From Ruminococcus sp. (lineage in GTDB: Bacteria > Bacillota > Clostridia > Oscillospirales > Ruminococcaceae): a stretch of DNA of 64,000 nucleotides. Position 1 is the stretch's first letter, and the number at the start of each line of letters is the position of its first letter. Below are positions 46,864 through 56,450 of the stretch, one piece after another. The stretch covers positions 206,016 through 270,015 of the forward strand of contig JAJQGO010000013.1 in NCBI GenBank assembly GCA_021200415.1. The letters are read 5' to 3'. The translations under genes were made by a program, and so were the position numbers. The notes beneath the pieces were generated by a model. The model did not search any database and was not told where the DNA came from. It worked only from the letters and a program-made list of their open reading frames with translations.

Positions 46864-49179
46864 TTATTTGTTTATTACAATATTGAGTCCCTGTGAGCTT
46901 TCAGCAGTGAATGGCTTATCAGTTCCCGAAACGGTTACTGTTATTGTATCTCCGCTGCGTACTGCCTTTACTGACGCAACAAGCACTGCGTCCTTGTCAT
47001 ATACCTCGCATTCAGCTGTTTTGCCGTCCTCAAGTCCATAGATAACAAGCTTCATGCCGTCAGCGTAGTCATATTCAACTGTCTTTTCAAAGTTTCCGAA
47101 AGCTATAATCGAATTCGGCTTTGCGTACAATGGCATTCCAAAGTAATCGTACTTCTTTGTATACCAGCTTCCGCCCTCAAGCTGCTCGCCTGTCTGTATG
47201 TCAGTCCAAGTGCCGCATTTCGGCAGATAGAAGCTGCACACGCCGTCCTCGCTGAATACGGGAGCTACAAGGAGGCTGTCGCCAAGCATATACTGCGTAT
47301 CCACTGTAAGAGCAGATCTGTCATAGGAATAATCCACAACCATTGCTCTCATCATAGGAACACCCGTCTTATGCGTCTTAACTGCATTTGCAAAAAGATA
47401 CGGCATAAGTCTGCCCTTCAGCTTTACAAAGTGACGTGCGACATCACAGCTCTCCTCGTCAAAATTCCACGGAACACGATATGACGAGCTGCCATGATAA
47501 CGTGAATGTGTTGACATAAGACCGAATGCAGTCCATCTCTTATAGAGGTCAGGAGTACCTGTTGCCTCGAATCCGGAAATATCGTGAGAGAAGAATCCGA
47601 ATCCCGACAGGCAAAGTGAAAGTCCGCCGCGGATTGTTTCCCACATTGAATCATAGTTCGAGAAGCAGTCGCCGCCCCAATGTACAGGGAACTGCTGTCC
47701 GCCTGCTGTTGCGGAACGCGCAAAAAGGCAGGCATTATTCATTCCCTTAGCCTCCTGAAGAGCCTCAAAGACAGTCTTGTTGTAGAGGTAGGTGTAGTAA
47801 TTATGCATCTTGTACGGGTCGGAGCCGTCATAATAAACCACGTCTGTGGGGATTCTCTCGCCGAAATCCGTTTTGATAGCATCAACGCCCAATGCGGCAA
47901 GCTCCTTGATTTTTCCCGCAAACCATTTGCGTGCCTCGGGATTGGTGAAATCTATAATCGCAAGTCCCGGCTGCCACAGGTCGCACTGGAATATAGAGCC
48001 GTCCTTTTTCTTGATAAAATATCCCTTTTCGGCGCAGTCCTTGAATATGGGAGCGCGCTGACTCACGTAGGAATTGATCCATACGCATATTTTAAGTCCT
48101 CTTTCCTTAAGACGGGTGATAAGTCCCTTCGGGTCGGGGAACATACGGTTATCCCATTCAAAGCTGCACCACTGGAATTCCTTCATCCAGAAGCAGTCGA
48201 AGTGGAATACCTCAAGAGGAATATCACGTCTCTCCATTTCATCAATAAAGGACGTAACAGTTGCCTCGTCATAATTTGTTGTAAATGAGGTCGAAAGCCA
48301 GAGTCCGAATGTATATGCAGGAGGAAGCGCAGGCTTGCCTGTAAGATTTGTATAATTTGAAAGCACGTCCGCAACGGAATTTCCGCCGAAAATAAAATAT
48401 TCCAGATGCTGACCCTGTACCATGAACGCAACCTTTGAAACAGTTTCGCTTGCAACCTCAAATGTAACCTTTTCGGGATGATTTACAAACACACCGTAAT
48501 TGCGTGACGATACGTAAAAAGGAATTGATTTATAGCTCTGCTCGGAGCACGTTCCTCCGTCGTTATTCCATACCTCTACAGTCTGACCGTTCTTTACAAA
48601 TGTGGAGAACTTCTCGCCGAAGCCGTAAATGTACTCGCCGACTGAGATATTCAGCATTTCTCTGATAAATGTGTTATCATCACTTTCCGAATCCGCATAG
48701 AAACGTGAACCGCTTTTTCCTGCTATTCTCTTTTCAGTCTGCCACTCGTCCTCTTCAATGAGAGATGTTGTTCTCCAGCCCTCCTTGGTGAGAAGCTTGT
48801 CCTCGTACCAGTAGGATATGTCCCATGCTCCGCCCTGCTGACCGACCTTTACCATAGTCTTGCCGGAAATAAGCTCATATCCGTTTTCTGTTTTGTTTAC
48901 AACCGGCTTGAAGCCCTCGTCCTCATAGAGAGTGAAGGCAGGACCGTTCTGTACTGCTCCCTGAAAATGGTCGATTGTAACCTTGATGCTGTTTTCAAGA
49001 GTTGATGTGAATTTCACCGTGAACATAGGACCTGCAAGAGTCATACCCCTGTTCCCGATCCACTGATTTGTCGCATATACGGTAATCGAGCTGTCGTCAG
49101 CTTCAATTTCGTACATCTGCGTTGCGTAGTTAATGCTGTAGCCCGGCTTGTTGAGCCAGAATCCGTCAGAAAATTTCAT
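46864..49179 (-). CDS. yicI: GH31 alpha-xylosidase (YicI-like)
   Basis: A 771-residue GH31 enzyme without a signal peptide. The nucleophile motif AIKTDFGERIP and the following HWGGDCFSNYDSMW and HDISGFEATGTPDLYKRW match YicI-type alpha-xylosidases, as does the N-terminal start MKFSDGFWLNKPGYSINYA. It removes alpha-1,6 xylose from xyloglucan oligosaccharides. A divergent AraC regulator shares the upstream region. Full length for the family. Confidence 0.95.
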   Translation of the reverse strand: MKFSDGFWLNKPGYSINYATQMYEIEADDSSITVYATNQWIGNRGMTLAGPMFTVKFTSTLENSIKVTIDHFQGAVQNGPAFTLYEDEGFKPVVNKTENGYELISGKTMVKVGQQGGAWDISYWYEDKLLTKEGWRTTSLIEEDEWQTEKRIAGKSGSRFYADSESDDNTFIREMLNISVGEYIYGFGEKFSTFVKNGQTVEVWNNDGGTCSEQSYKSIPFYVSSRNYGVFVNHPEKVTFEVASETVSKVAFMVQGQHLEYFIFGGNSVADVLSNYTNLTGKPALPPAYTFGLWLSTSFTTNYDEATVTSFIDEMERRDIPLEVFHFDCFWMKEFQWCSFEWDNRMFPDPKGLITRLKERGLKICVWINSYVSQRAPIFKDCAEKGYFIKKKDGSIFQCDLWQPGLAIIDFTNPEARKWFAGKIKELAALGVDAIKTDFGERIPTDVVYYDGSDPYKMHNYYTYLYNKTVFEALQEAKGMNNACLFARSATAGGQQFPVHWGGDCFSNYDSMWETIRGGLSLCLSGFGFFSHDISGFEATGTPDLYKRWTAFGLMSTHSRYHGSSSYRVPWNFDEESCDVARHFVKLKGRLMPYLFANAVKTHKTGVPMMRAMVVDYSYDRSALTVDTQYMLGDSLLVAPVFSEDGVCSFYLPKCGTWTDIQTGEQLEGGSWYTKKYDYFGMPLYAKPNSIIAFGNFEKTVEYDYADGMKLVIYGLEDGKTAECEVYDKDAVLVASVKAVRSGDTITVTVSGTDKPFTAESSQGLNIVINK

Positions 49180-49210
49180 AAAAATTTACCCCTTTTTTCA
49201 TTATTTGGAC

Positions 49211-49278
49211 TTGACGCTTCCGTTGTCATCAGCTATAATAATAACAGCAATTCACATATTTTTCTATCATAATATGTG
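49211..49278 (+). promoter_or_regulatory. AraC promoter and inverted repeat in the GH31/AraC divergent region
   Basis: TTGACG (49211-49216), 17 bases, TATAAT (49234-49239) serve the AraC gene. The inverted repeat CACATATT (49253-49260) / AATATGTG (49271-49278) downstream is a likely operator between the two genes. Confidence 0.55.
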
Positions 49279-49322
49279 CAGAAATTATAAAAATCCTCCC
49301 GAACAATTGAGGTGAATCTACA

Positions 49323-50240
49323 TTGAATGATGATATTTCAGATTTTGCCGACCGCAAAAACATAAAGCAGTTCCGTGAGGCTGCTTCACATGGCAATCCG
49401 CAGTTCCCTATGAAGATTTATAAAAACGATTTTTCATGGTACGTCAACCGTACAATTGACTGGCATTGGCATCCGGAAATTGAAATCGCGGCTGTAATTT
49501 CCGGCAGAGTCACGTGCTTCATTAACGATACGAAAATTGATCTTCACGAGGGCGAGGGCTTTTTCATCAACTCAAACACCATGCATAAGGAAATACCCTT
49601 TGACGACTCCGAGCAGCCTATTATGACGACTGTATGCTTTCTCCCTGACTTTATCGGCGACTGCGGCTCAGATCTTATTTCACGCAAGTATATACGTCCC
49701 ATCGTCAGCGACAGCTCACTAAAGGGCATAAAGCTTTCAGATGAAATTCCCTGGCAGGGTGAAATGCTCGATATTGTGAAGAGAATGCTGGAGCTTTCCG
49801 ACTGCAAATCGTGGGGATATGAGCTGAAATGCCGAAATATGCTCAGCGAGCTGTGGTATAGCCTTGCCCTGAACCTTCACAAGGAGCCTCCCAATACAGC
49901 TGTAAATCATAAAATGAACGTAAATGAAAAGCGCCTGAAGGATATGCTTTCGTTTATACATTCCAATTTCCAGAGGGATATAACGATTGACGAGATTGCA
50001 AAATCCGCCAACATCAGTAAAAGCGAATGCTTCCGCTGCTTCAAAAGCATGATTGACAAAAAACCCGTTACATATCTTAACGAATACCGGCTGAAGCACG
50101 CTGTGGATTTGCTTCTGACCACGGATATGCAGATAACGGAAATCTGCTTTGCCTGCGGATTCAATCACATAAGCTACTTCGGCAAGGTTTTCCGGCAGTA
50201 TTACGGCATGACTCCGAAGCAATTCAGGAAAAATAACTAA
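49323..50240 (+). CDS. AraC family transcriptional regulator
   Basis: A 305-residue regulator: N-terminal cupin (about 25-150: DWHWHPEIEIAAVISGRVTC) and a C-terminal double helix-turn-helix (about 205-303: IDEIAKSANISKSECFRCF; ITEICFACGFNHISYFGKVF). The start is a TTG behind GAGGTG. Divergent from the alpha-xylosidase gene, which it probably controls in response to a sugar bound by the cupin. Confidence 0.92.
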   Translation: MNDDISDFADRKNIKQFREAASHGNPQFPMKIYKNDFSWYVNRTIDWHWHPEIEIAAVISGRVTCFINDTKIDLHEGEGFFINSNTMHKEIPFDDSEQPIMTTVCFLPDFIGDCGSDLISRKYIRPIVSDSSLKGIKLSDEIPWQGEMLDIVKRMLELSDCKSWGYELKCRNMLSELWYSLALNLHKEPPNTAVNHKMNVNEKRLKDMLSFIHSNFQRDITIDEIAKSANISKSECFRCFKSMIDKKPVTYLNEYRLKHAVDLLLTTDMQITEICFACGFNHISYFGKVFRQYYGMTPKQFRKNN

Positions 50241-50254
50241 ATTACAAAAAATAA

Positions 50255-50282
50255 AATCCTCCGCCTTAAAAGACAGAGGATT
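50255..50282. terminator. Bidirectional hairpin between AraC and DacF-like genes
   Basis: AATCCTC/GAGGATT stem between convergent genes. Confidence 0.6.
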
Positions 50283-50286
50283 CATC

Positions 50287-51696
50287 TTATTTGCCGCTGT
50301 TTTTGTTTCTCTTCTTCTTTTTCACCTTCGGAATCGCATATCTGGAGGAGGCAGGCTTTGTATCCCTCTTATATGCCACAAAGGAGCAAATGCATATAAT
50401 TACATATGCAAGACAAATCGATGCGGATATTATCAGCGCTTTGTTGAACCATCTTGACTCATGAAATCTTTTCGCTACATACAAATTGTATTTTGACGCG
50501 GAACGCTTTACATCTGAAACCGCCACAAGCTCGACTGTTCCAAGAACCTCGCCCGAATATGTAAGCGTTACCGTCCCAAGCCTGTCGCCCTTTTTTATGG
50601 GCGCCTGAAATGACGTCTGGTCAAATTGTATGTTGTCGCCATCTCTCTTTATGAGCGACGTGTCAATTTCATCGTACCACAGCATTGTGAATTCTTCCTT
50701 CGGTCGGGCAAGAACATAATCATTGCCCTCCGCAAGAGTTACCTTTACTTCGTCAATTTCCGCGGTTTCGCTGAGGATAACCTGATAGGAAAAATGATTG
50801 AACGCCCAGTCAAAAATGGATATAGCGTCCTCAAGGTGATAGAACTGACTTTCGCCCTCCGAGTCCCTTATAGGAGCTTTAAGCAGCACCACAAGGTAAT
50901 TATTTCCGTCCTTGCTCGCCATAGTGACAAGATTTCGTCCTGCGGCACTCAGATTGCCTGTCTTGATTCCCTTTGCTCCGTTGTAGTAATATTCGCTCTG
51001 CGAATCCATCATCAGATTGGAATTCGTCCAGACCCATTCATCGGCATCAGGATGATTCTGAGCATTCTGAATAGAGGGTACATATTCAGCCGTTGTGGCA
51101 ATTGTTTCAAACATCGGAACCTCAAGAGCATACTCCGTAAGCACAGCAAGATCCCTCGCTGTGGTGTACTGGTTAATATCATACATTCCCGTTGGATTTT
51201 CAAAATTAGTTGAGGTGCAGCCGATTTCAGCCGCTTTCTCATTCATCATATCAACGAATGCCTCCGTATCGCCGTCACTTACGTAATACGCAAGAGTTTC
51301 GGCAGCCTCAACCGACGATGTAAGCATCATCGCGTAAAGCAGATCGCTGATTGTCAGCACATCTCCGTCCTCTATATCGGCATATCGCAGATCCTCCGGA
51401 TACTCAATTGAATACAGGTAGGAATAAACCGATGAATCAATTGTTATCTCCTCACTCAGGTCATCGCAGCTTTCAAGACAGATCACCGCCGTCATTATAT
51501 TTACAAGAGGCCCCGGCATCTGCTGAATGTCAGCATTTTTTTCATGTATTATCATATCCGAATCAAGGTTTATAACAATTGCCGATTCGCTTTGTATCTG
51601 AGTATTAAGAGGAAAGCTGATTGCTCCCGCATTCATGGAATTGACAAAGGGCAAAAGCATAACAGCGCCTGATATTGCGGCAAGAAATTTTTTCAT
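50287..51696 (-). CDS. Degenerate D-alanyl-D-alanine carboxypeptidase (DacF-like)
   Basis: A 469-residue exported protein with a signal peptide, a PBP5-type domain (about 35-300), a second beta domain, and a C-terminal membrane helix (IISASICLAYVIICICSF) with a basic tail. The catalytic SxxK is replaced: where the family has PAS-x-x-K-IMTA it reads PGPLVNIMTA (P63, N66), and SxN reads SVE (S128, E130). KTG (K245-G247) is intact. It therefore should not cut peptidoglycan and may bind it as a regulator. The ATG at 51696 has AAAGGAG ahead. Confidence 0.85.
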   Translation of the reverse strand: MKKFLAAISGAVMLLPFVNSMNAGAISFPLNTQIQSESAIVINLDSDMIIHEKNADIQQMPGPLVNIMTAVICLESCDDLSEEITIDSSVYSYLYSIEYPEDLRYADIEDGDVLTISDLLYAMMLTSSVEAAETLAYYVSDGDTEAFVDMMNEKAAEIGCTSTNFENPTGMYDINQYTTARDLAVLTEYALEVPMFETIATTAEYVPSIQNAQNHPDADEWVWTNSNLMMDSQSEYYYNGAKGIKTGNLSAAGRNLVTMASKDGNNYLVVLLKAPIRDSEGESQFYHLEDAISIFDWAFNHFSYQVILSETAEIDEVKVTLAEGNDYVLARPKEEFTMLWYDEIDTSLIKRDGDNIQFDQTSFQAPIKKGDRLGTVTLTYSGEVLGTVELVAVSDVKRSASKYNLYVAKRFHESRWFNKALIISASICLAYVIICICSFVAYKRDTKPASSRYAIPKVKKKKRNKNSGK

Positions 51697-51898
51697 AATA
51701 ACTCCTTTGGCTTTATTGCTGATAACAAATTCAAACATGGCGGCACCTGAAGCTTATGTGAGATACAGCCATATCATAATTATAGCAGATTCTTCCGGAT
51801 TTTAAAAGCCCTTTCAAAAAATTTTTTTATGCCCTTTACCTTTTTCAAATTATATGGTACAATAATAGGGAACTATCTTTTTTTCGGAGGTAATTGCT

Positions 51899-52564
51899 TT
51901 GATTTACGTGACAGGTGATACGCACGGCGATTTGAGCAGATTCAAGGACTCTGCTTTAAAAAAACTAAAAAAAGGGGACATTCTCATTATATGCGGTGAC
52001 TTCGGCTTTATCTGGGACGGCTCAAAACGTGAAAAATCCGTACTGAAAAAGCTTGAGGAAAAGGATTATACCATAGCGTTTATTGACGGCTGCCATGAGA
52101 ATTTTGATATTCTCGAAAGCTATCCCGTTACCGAATGGAACGGCGGAAGCGTCCATATGGTCGGCAGAAATATTATTCATCTTATGCGCGGTCAGGTTTA
52201 TGATATTGAGGGCAAAAGGATTTTCACCTTCGGCGGAGGTCACAGTCAGGATTACGATTTCAGACGTGACAGCGATAATTGGTGGGAACGCGAACAGCCG
52301 ACTCATGCCGAAATAATTGACGCTATCAGCAATCTCAATGAGGTTTCAAATGAGGTTGACTACATAATCACTCACGAACCGCCCGCATCTCTTAAGGATT
52401 GCCTTGGAGTTGATGTATTTCAGCGTCTTGAGGTTCATGCCTTCTTTGAGGATATAATTAAAATGTGCAGCTACAAAAAATGGTTTTTCGGAAAATGTCA
52501 TATTGATAAGCATATCCCCTTGAAGTTCTACGCCGTGTTTAATTCACTTATGACTCTCAACTGA
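51899..52564 (+). CDS. Metallophosphoesterase
   Basis: A 221-residue calcineurin-like phosphoesterase with GDTHGD near the N-terminus, GDFGFIWDG, the GCHEN version of GNHD, GGGHSQDYD and THEPP. All five metal motifs are present. Substrate unknown. The start is a TTG behind CGGAGG. Confidence 0.88.
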   Translation: MIYVTGDTHGDLSRFKDSALKKLKKGDILIICGDFGFIWDGSKREKSVLKKLEEKDYTIAFIDGCHENFDILESYPVTEWNGGSVHMVGRNIIHLMRGQVYDIEGKRIFTFGGGHSQDYDFRRDSDNWWEREQPTHAEIIDAISNLNEVSNEVDYIITHEPPASLKDCLGVDVFQRLEVHAFFEDIIKMCSYKKWFFGKCHIDKHIPLKFYAVFNSLMTLN

Positions 52565-52573
52565 AACAAAATT

Positions 52574-52605
52574 ACCCGAAGCATTTAAATTTGCTTCGGG
52601 TTTTG
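52574..52605 (+). terminator. Terminator of the phosphoesterase gene
   Basis: ACCCGAAGCA/TGCTTCGGGT followed by TTTTG. Confidence 0.85.
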
Positions 52606-52610
52606 TTTTA

Positions 52611-52656
52611 GGTAACACCGCACAAAGATTGCCTAACGGATTTGTGCGGTGTTGCC
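52611..52656. mobile_element. 46-bp MITE-like inverted repeat after pyrB
   Basis: Arms GGTAACACCGCACAAA (52611-52626) and TTTGTGCGGTGTTGCC (52641-52656) pair at 15 of 16 positions. The same end sequence flanks the larger element at 18807-18920. It sits between convergent genes, seven bases after the pyrB stop, and could also end transcription. Confidence 0.55.
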
Positions 52657-52662
52657 TTAACC

Positions 52663-53745
52663 TTATATCAGCTTTCTCTCATCGCAGTATTCGCATTCAA
52701 GCAGCGTACCGTCACCGCTTGAACGGAAGCTCTTGGGGAGGTATTCCTCATGATTGGTGATGCATCTCGGATTATCGCAGCGTACACCATTGTAAACTCT
52801 GCCCTTGAGCAGCTCCGTTGGGCTTTGATTTTTCAGAATCGTCATAATCAGCGCCATTCTCGCGTAAACTCCGTACTTTGCCTGAGTAAAATACATTGCC
52901 CGCTTATCTGAATCAACGTCGACCGTAATTTCATCAACTCTCGGCAGCGGATGAAGAACTATCATATCCTGCTTTGCGTCAAGCATTTTCTTTCTGTCGA
53001 GTATGTATGTATTCTTCTGGGCGAGATACTCCTCACGGCTTGCAAAGCGTTCCTCCTGAATTCTCGTCATGTAAAGCACATCAAGTCTGCCTATAGCCTC
53101 TTCAAGTGTATCAACCTCTTCAAAGGTGCTGCCGTTGGCTATTATAACGTCCTTCACATACGCCGGCATTCTAAGCTCCGGCGTGGAGATGAAAATGAAC
53201 TTATTATCCTTAAAGCAGCTTATCGCCCTGCAGAGAGAATGAACTGTTCTTCCGTTAATGAGATCGCCGCACATACCGATTGTAAGTCCGGATAATCTCC
53301 CCTTTTCGATTTTAAGGGTGAGCAGATCGGTAAGCGTCTGTGTCGGGTGGAGATGTCCGCCGTCACCTGCGTTAATTACCGGACAGCCTGCCGTCAGGGC
53401 AGCTCCCTTTGCAGCTCCGCCGACAGGATGGCGAATCACAAGAATATCGGCATAGCTGCTGACAATTTTTGTTGTATCCTTGAGCGTTTCGCCCTTTGAT
53501 ACAGATGAATTTGACGGATTGTCAAATCCGATGATTTTGCCGCCGAGCCTGAGCATAGCCGTCTGGAATGACATCTGAGTTCGGGTTGACGGCTCATAGA
53601 AAAGAGTTGCCATGATTTTTCCGTCACACTCATGAGCAAAGCCGGAGGGGTCGTTCTTTATCCTCTCCCCAAGCTCTATAATCTCATTCCACCACATAGG
53701 CGAATAGTCGTTAAGGTCGATAAGATGCTGATAATCTGAATACAT
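52663..53745 (-). CDS. pyrB: Aspartate carbamoyltransferase with PyrI-like zinc tail
   Basis: A 360-residue protein. The catalytic part (1-315) has the carbamoyl-phosphate motif FYEPSTRTQMSFQTAMLRLG, GDGGHLHPTQTLTDLL and VLHPLPRVDEI. The last 39 residues contain C323-x4-C328-x22-C351-x2-C354, which matches the zinc-binding C-terminus of the regulatory chain PyrI (C-x4-C-x23-C-x2-C). The N-terminal nucleotide-binding domain of PyrI is absent, and no pyrI lies nearby. It makes N-carbamoyl-aspartate for pyrimidine synthesis. Allosteric control by CTP is therefore doubtful. Confidence 0.93.
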   Translation of the reverse strand: MYSDYQHLIDLNDYSPMWWNEIIELGERIKNDPSGFAHECDGKIMATLFYEPSTRTQMSFQTAMLRLGGKIIGFDNPSNSSVSKGETLKDTTKIVSSYADILVIRHPVGGAAKGAALTAGCPVINAGDGGHLHPTQTLTDLLTLKIEKGRLSGLTIGMCGDLINGRTVHSLCRAISCFKDNKFIFISTPELRMPAYVKDVIIANGSTFEEVDTLEEAIGRLDVLYMTRIQEERFASREEYLAQKNTYILDRKKMLDAKQDMIVLHPLPRVDEITVDVDSDKRAMYFTQAKYGVYARMALIMTILKNQSPTELLKGRVYNGVRCDNPRCITNHEEYLPKSFRSSGDGTLLECEYCDERKLI

Positions 53746-53770
53746 AAAATTAAACCTCCGAAATTTTGCC

Positions 53771-54439
53771 TTATAGAACCTTGCTGCCGTTTACAAGCAT
53801 TTCAAAGCGCACGCCAAGCCGCTGTGAAGCCTTCTTGCAAAGAAGCATACGATCTAAAAATATTTCAAAATACTCAAGCACAGACGATATTTTTGTATCA
53901 ATCTGAAGCTCCAGTATTATTGAAGTTTTGTCCTCATTGAAGCGCACATTTGACATCTGAACAGCGTAATTCACACGGTCGTGAATATCAAACGTCAGCA
54001 GGTCGGAATTGCGCACTCTGCTGCGGCGCACATCTGTTTTGTCCCCGATAATCAGCGCCGCTGAAATCGGGTCAAGAGGCAGCCCCGTGCCCTCGTCATG
54101 ATTGCCGATTGCCGAGATAACCGAGCATATTTCACTTGCGGGCATTCTGAGATTATCAAGAAGCCTGAACGCCATTACAGCTCCGCTCTGAGCGTGGTCT
54201 ACACGGTTTATCACATTTCCGATGTCGTGCATTATTCCCGCTATTCTCGCAAGCTCAACAGTTCTCTCGTCATATCCCAGCTCCTCAAGAATCATTGACG
54301 CAACGTGTGCCACTCTTTCCACATGAGCAAAGGAATGCTCTGTATATCCCTGCGCCTCAAGAGCCTTGTCGGCACGCCGGATATACTCCATAATATCGGG
54401 ATTCTGCTTAATGTACTTATAGGTTACTACACTTGCCAT
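53771..54439 (-). CDS. HD-domain phosphohydrolase
   Basis: A 222-residue HD protein: HSFAHVERVAHVASMILEEL near 36-55, HDIGN near 71-75, and GNHDEGTG near 113-120 provide the metal ligands. The C-terminal part is an unassigned alpha/beta domain. It lies 25 bases ahead of pyrB on the same strand. Substrate unknown. Confidence 0.82.
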   Translation of the reverse strand: MASVVTYKYIKQNPDIMEYIRRADKALEAQGYTEHSFAHVERVAHVASMILEELGYDERTVELARIAGIMHDIGNVINRVDHAQSGAVMAFRLLDNLRMPASEICSVISAIGNHDEGTGLPLDPISAALIIGDKTDVRRSRVRNSDLLTFDIHDRVNYAVQMSNVRFNEDKTSIILELQIDTKISSVLEYFEIFLDRMLLCKKASQRLGVRFEMLVNGSKVL

Positions 54440-54448
54440 AAAATCTCC

Positions 54449-56323
54449 TTAATATTTTCCGTCGTTCTCAAAATATACCTTGTACCAGACAAGGAAGATA
54501 TAAACTGTCCAGATTTTTCTGCTGTTGTCGGCTTTACCTGATTTGTGATCGTCAAGAAGCTTTATCAGGGGAGCGGTATTAAAGAATTTCCTGCCGCTTT
54601 CGCTTTCAAAGGCGCTGCGGACTATGCTGTAATACTTATCCTCCTTCAGCCACACACGAATGGGAACGGGGAATCCCAGCTTCTTTTTGGCGGCAGTCTT
54701 AGCCGTCTGCTTGGGAGTATCCTTTTTTGCGGCAAGCCTCATGGCGTATTTCGTAATGTACCTCGTGTTCTCGTCAGTTATTTCCTTATGTGTAACTCTG
54801 TAGCGCAGAGGTATTTTCTCCGCCAAGGACATAACCTCCTTATCGAGGAAGGGCACACGCAGCTCAAGGGAATTAGCCATGCTCATCTTGTCGGCCTTCA
54901 GGAGAATATCGCCTGCCATCCAGAGATGAAGATCAAGGTACTGCATCTTTGTAACGTCGTCCATGCCCTGAACATTGTCGTAAAACGGCTTTGTGATTGT
55001 CTGAGGCATAGGAGCGTCGGTTTTTATTTTAAGGAGAGCCTTGCGCTCCTCAGGAGTAAACATATAGGCGTTGCCGATAAAGCGTTCCTCAAGGTCTTTT
55101 CCCTTGCGGACGAAGAAATTCACTCCGCGCTTTGCGGGCAGCTTCTGTGCTATGCCTCCGATACCCCTTTTCAGACCTCTCGGGAGTCTGTCGTAGAAGG
55201 TTCCGTCAGGTTCGCTGTAGACGTTATATCCGCCGAAAATTTCGTCTGCTCCCTCTCCGGAAAGTACAACCTTGAGCTTCTCGGAGGCAATATTGCAGAC
55301 AAAATAAAGGGCTACTGCGGCAGGGTCAGCAAGAGGCTCATCCATATGGTACTGTATCTTCGCAAGATTTCCCCAATATTCCTCGGCGGATATTACCTTG
55401 CTTGAATTTTCCTTGCCAATCGCCTTAGAAAATTCCTTTGCCCAGCCGATTTCATTGTACTTCTCATCGCTGCCGAAGCCTACGGTAAAGGTTTTGTCAA
55501 CATCGGCAACTGCCGCAACGTAGCTTGAATCAACTCCGCTGGAAAGGAACGAGCCAACCTCAACATCGGCAATTTTATGCGCCTCAACCGAATCATGGAA
55601 CGTATCGGAAATTCTGTTTACCCATTCGTTCAGGTCGGGCTTTTCATCAGGACTGAAATGAACGTCCCAATAGCGCTTGACGCTGAGCTTGCCGTCCTTG
55701 TATGTGAAGTAATGGGCAGGCGGAAGCTTGAACACGTTTTTGAAGAAGGTTTCATTCGTGGGCGAATACTGGAACGTCAGGTAGCTTTCAAGGACGCTTT
55801 CATTAAGCTCCTTCCTGAAATTCGGGTGAGCGAGAAAGCTTTTGATTTCCGAGCCGAACATAAATGTACCGTTCATCTGAGCGTAGTACATGGGCTTAAT
55901 TCCAAAGAAATCACGGGCGCCGAAAATTTCCTTTTTGTTCTTGTCCCAGATAATGAACGAAAACATTCCCCGAAGCATATCAAGCAGTCTTGCGCCGTAT
56001 TCCTCATAGCCGTGTATGAGAACCTCAGAATCCGTTTTTGTCTTGAATTTGTGACCTGCGGCGACAAGCTTTTCACGTATTCCCTGAAAATTATAAATCT
56101 CGCCGTTAAACACAAGCACAACCGAACCGTCCTCGTTGAACAAGGGCTGGTCGCCCTGAGAGCTTACATCTATGATGCTGAGTCTGCGGTGACCGAGAGC
56201 AATATCCTCGTCAATATATTTGCCCTCCGCATCAGGTCCTCTATGCTTTATTCTGTCCATCATTTCGCCGATTACGACGTTAGAATTGTCGATATTATTT
56301 GTGAAGCCTACGATTCCGCACAT
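54449..56323 (-). CDS. asnB: Asparagine synthetase (glutamine-hydrolysing)
   Basis: A 624-residue enzyme. Cys2 (MCGIVGFTNN) is the glutaminase nucleophile, RLSIIDVSSQGDQPLF and NGEIYNF follow, and the synthetase domain starts near 230 with FLSSGVDSSYVAA and LSGEGADEIFGGY. It makes asparagine from aspartate, ATP and glutamine. Promoter and GGAGG directly upstream; the last gene before the HD protein on the minus strand. Confidence 0.96.
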   Translation of the reverse strand: MCGIVGFTNNIDNSNVVIGEMMDRIKHRGPDAEGKYIDEDIALGHRRLSIIDVSSQGDQPLFNEDGSVVLVFNGEIYNFQGIREKLVAAGHKFKTKTDSEVLIHGYEEYGARLLDMLRGMFSFIIWDKNKKEIFGARDFFGIKPMYYAQMNGTFMFGSEIKSFLAHPNFRKELNESVLESYLTFQYSPTNETFFKNVFKLPPAHYFTYKDGKLSVKRYWDVHFSPDEKPDLNEWVNRISDTFHDSVEAHKIADVEVGSFLSSGVDSSYVAAVADVDKTFTVGFGSDEKYNEIGWAKEFSKAIGKENSSKVISAEEYWGNLAKIQYHMDEPLADPAAVALYFVCNIASEKLKVVLSGEGADEIFGGYNVYSEPDGTFYDRLPRGLKRGIGGIAQKLPAKRGVNFFVRKGKDLEERFIGNAYMFTPEERKALLKIKTDAPMPQTITKPFYDNVQGMDDVTKMQYLDLHLWMAGDILLKADKMSMANSLELRVPFLDKEVMSLAEKIPLRYRVTHKEITDENTRYITKYAMRLAAKKDTPKQTAKTAAKKKLGFPVPIRVWLKEDKYYSIVRSAFESESGRKFFNTAPLIKLLDDHKSGKADNSRKIWTVYIFLVWYKVYFENDGKY

Positions 56324-56378
56324 ATCTGCATTACCTCCGAAACTTGTTACTACTATATTTATTTATCATCTTCTGAAT

Positions 56379-56407
56379 ATTATACTACAATTCCCGATTT
56401 TTTGCAA
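56379..56407 (-). promoter_or_regulatory. Promoter of asnB
   Basis: On the minus strand TTGCAA (56407-56402), 17 bases, TATAAT (56384-56379). Confidence 0.65.
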
Positions 56408-56450
56408 TATGAACCTACAAATTTTTGCAATTTTATTGTAAAGAAAGAAA

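Noticed and set aside
47680-48288. 202-codon plus-strand frame opposite the alpha-xylosidase
   Set aside because: Antisense shadow without ribosome site or domain.
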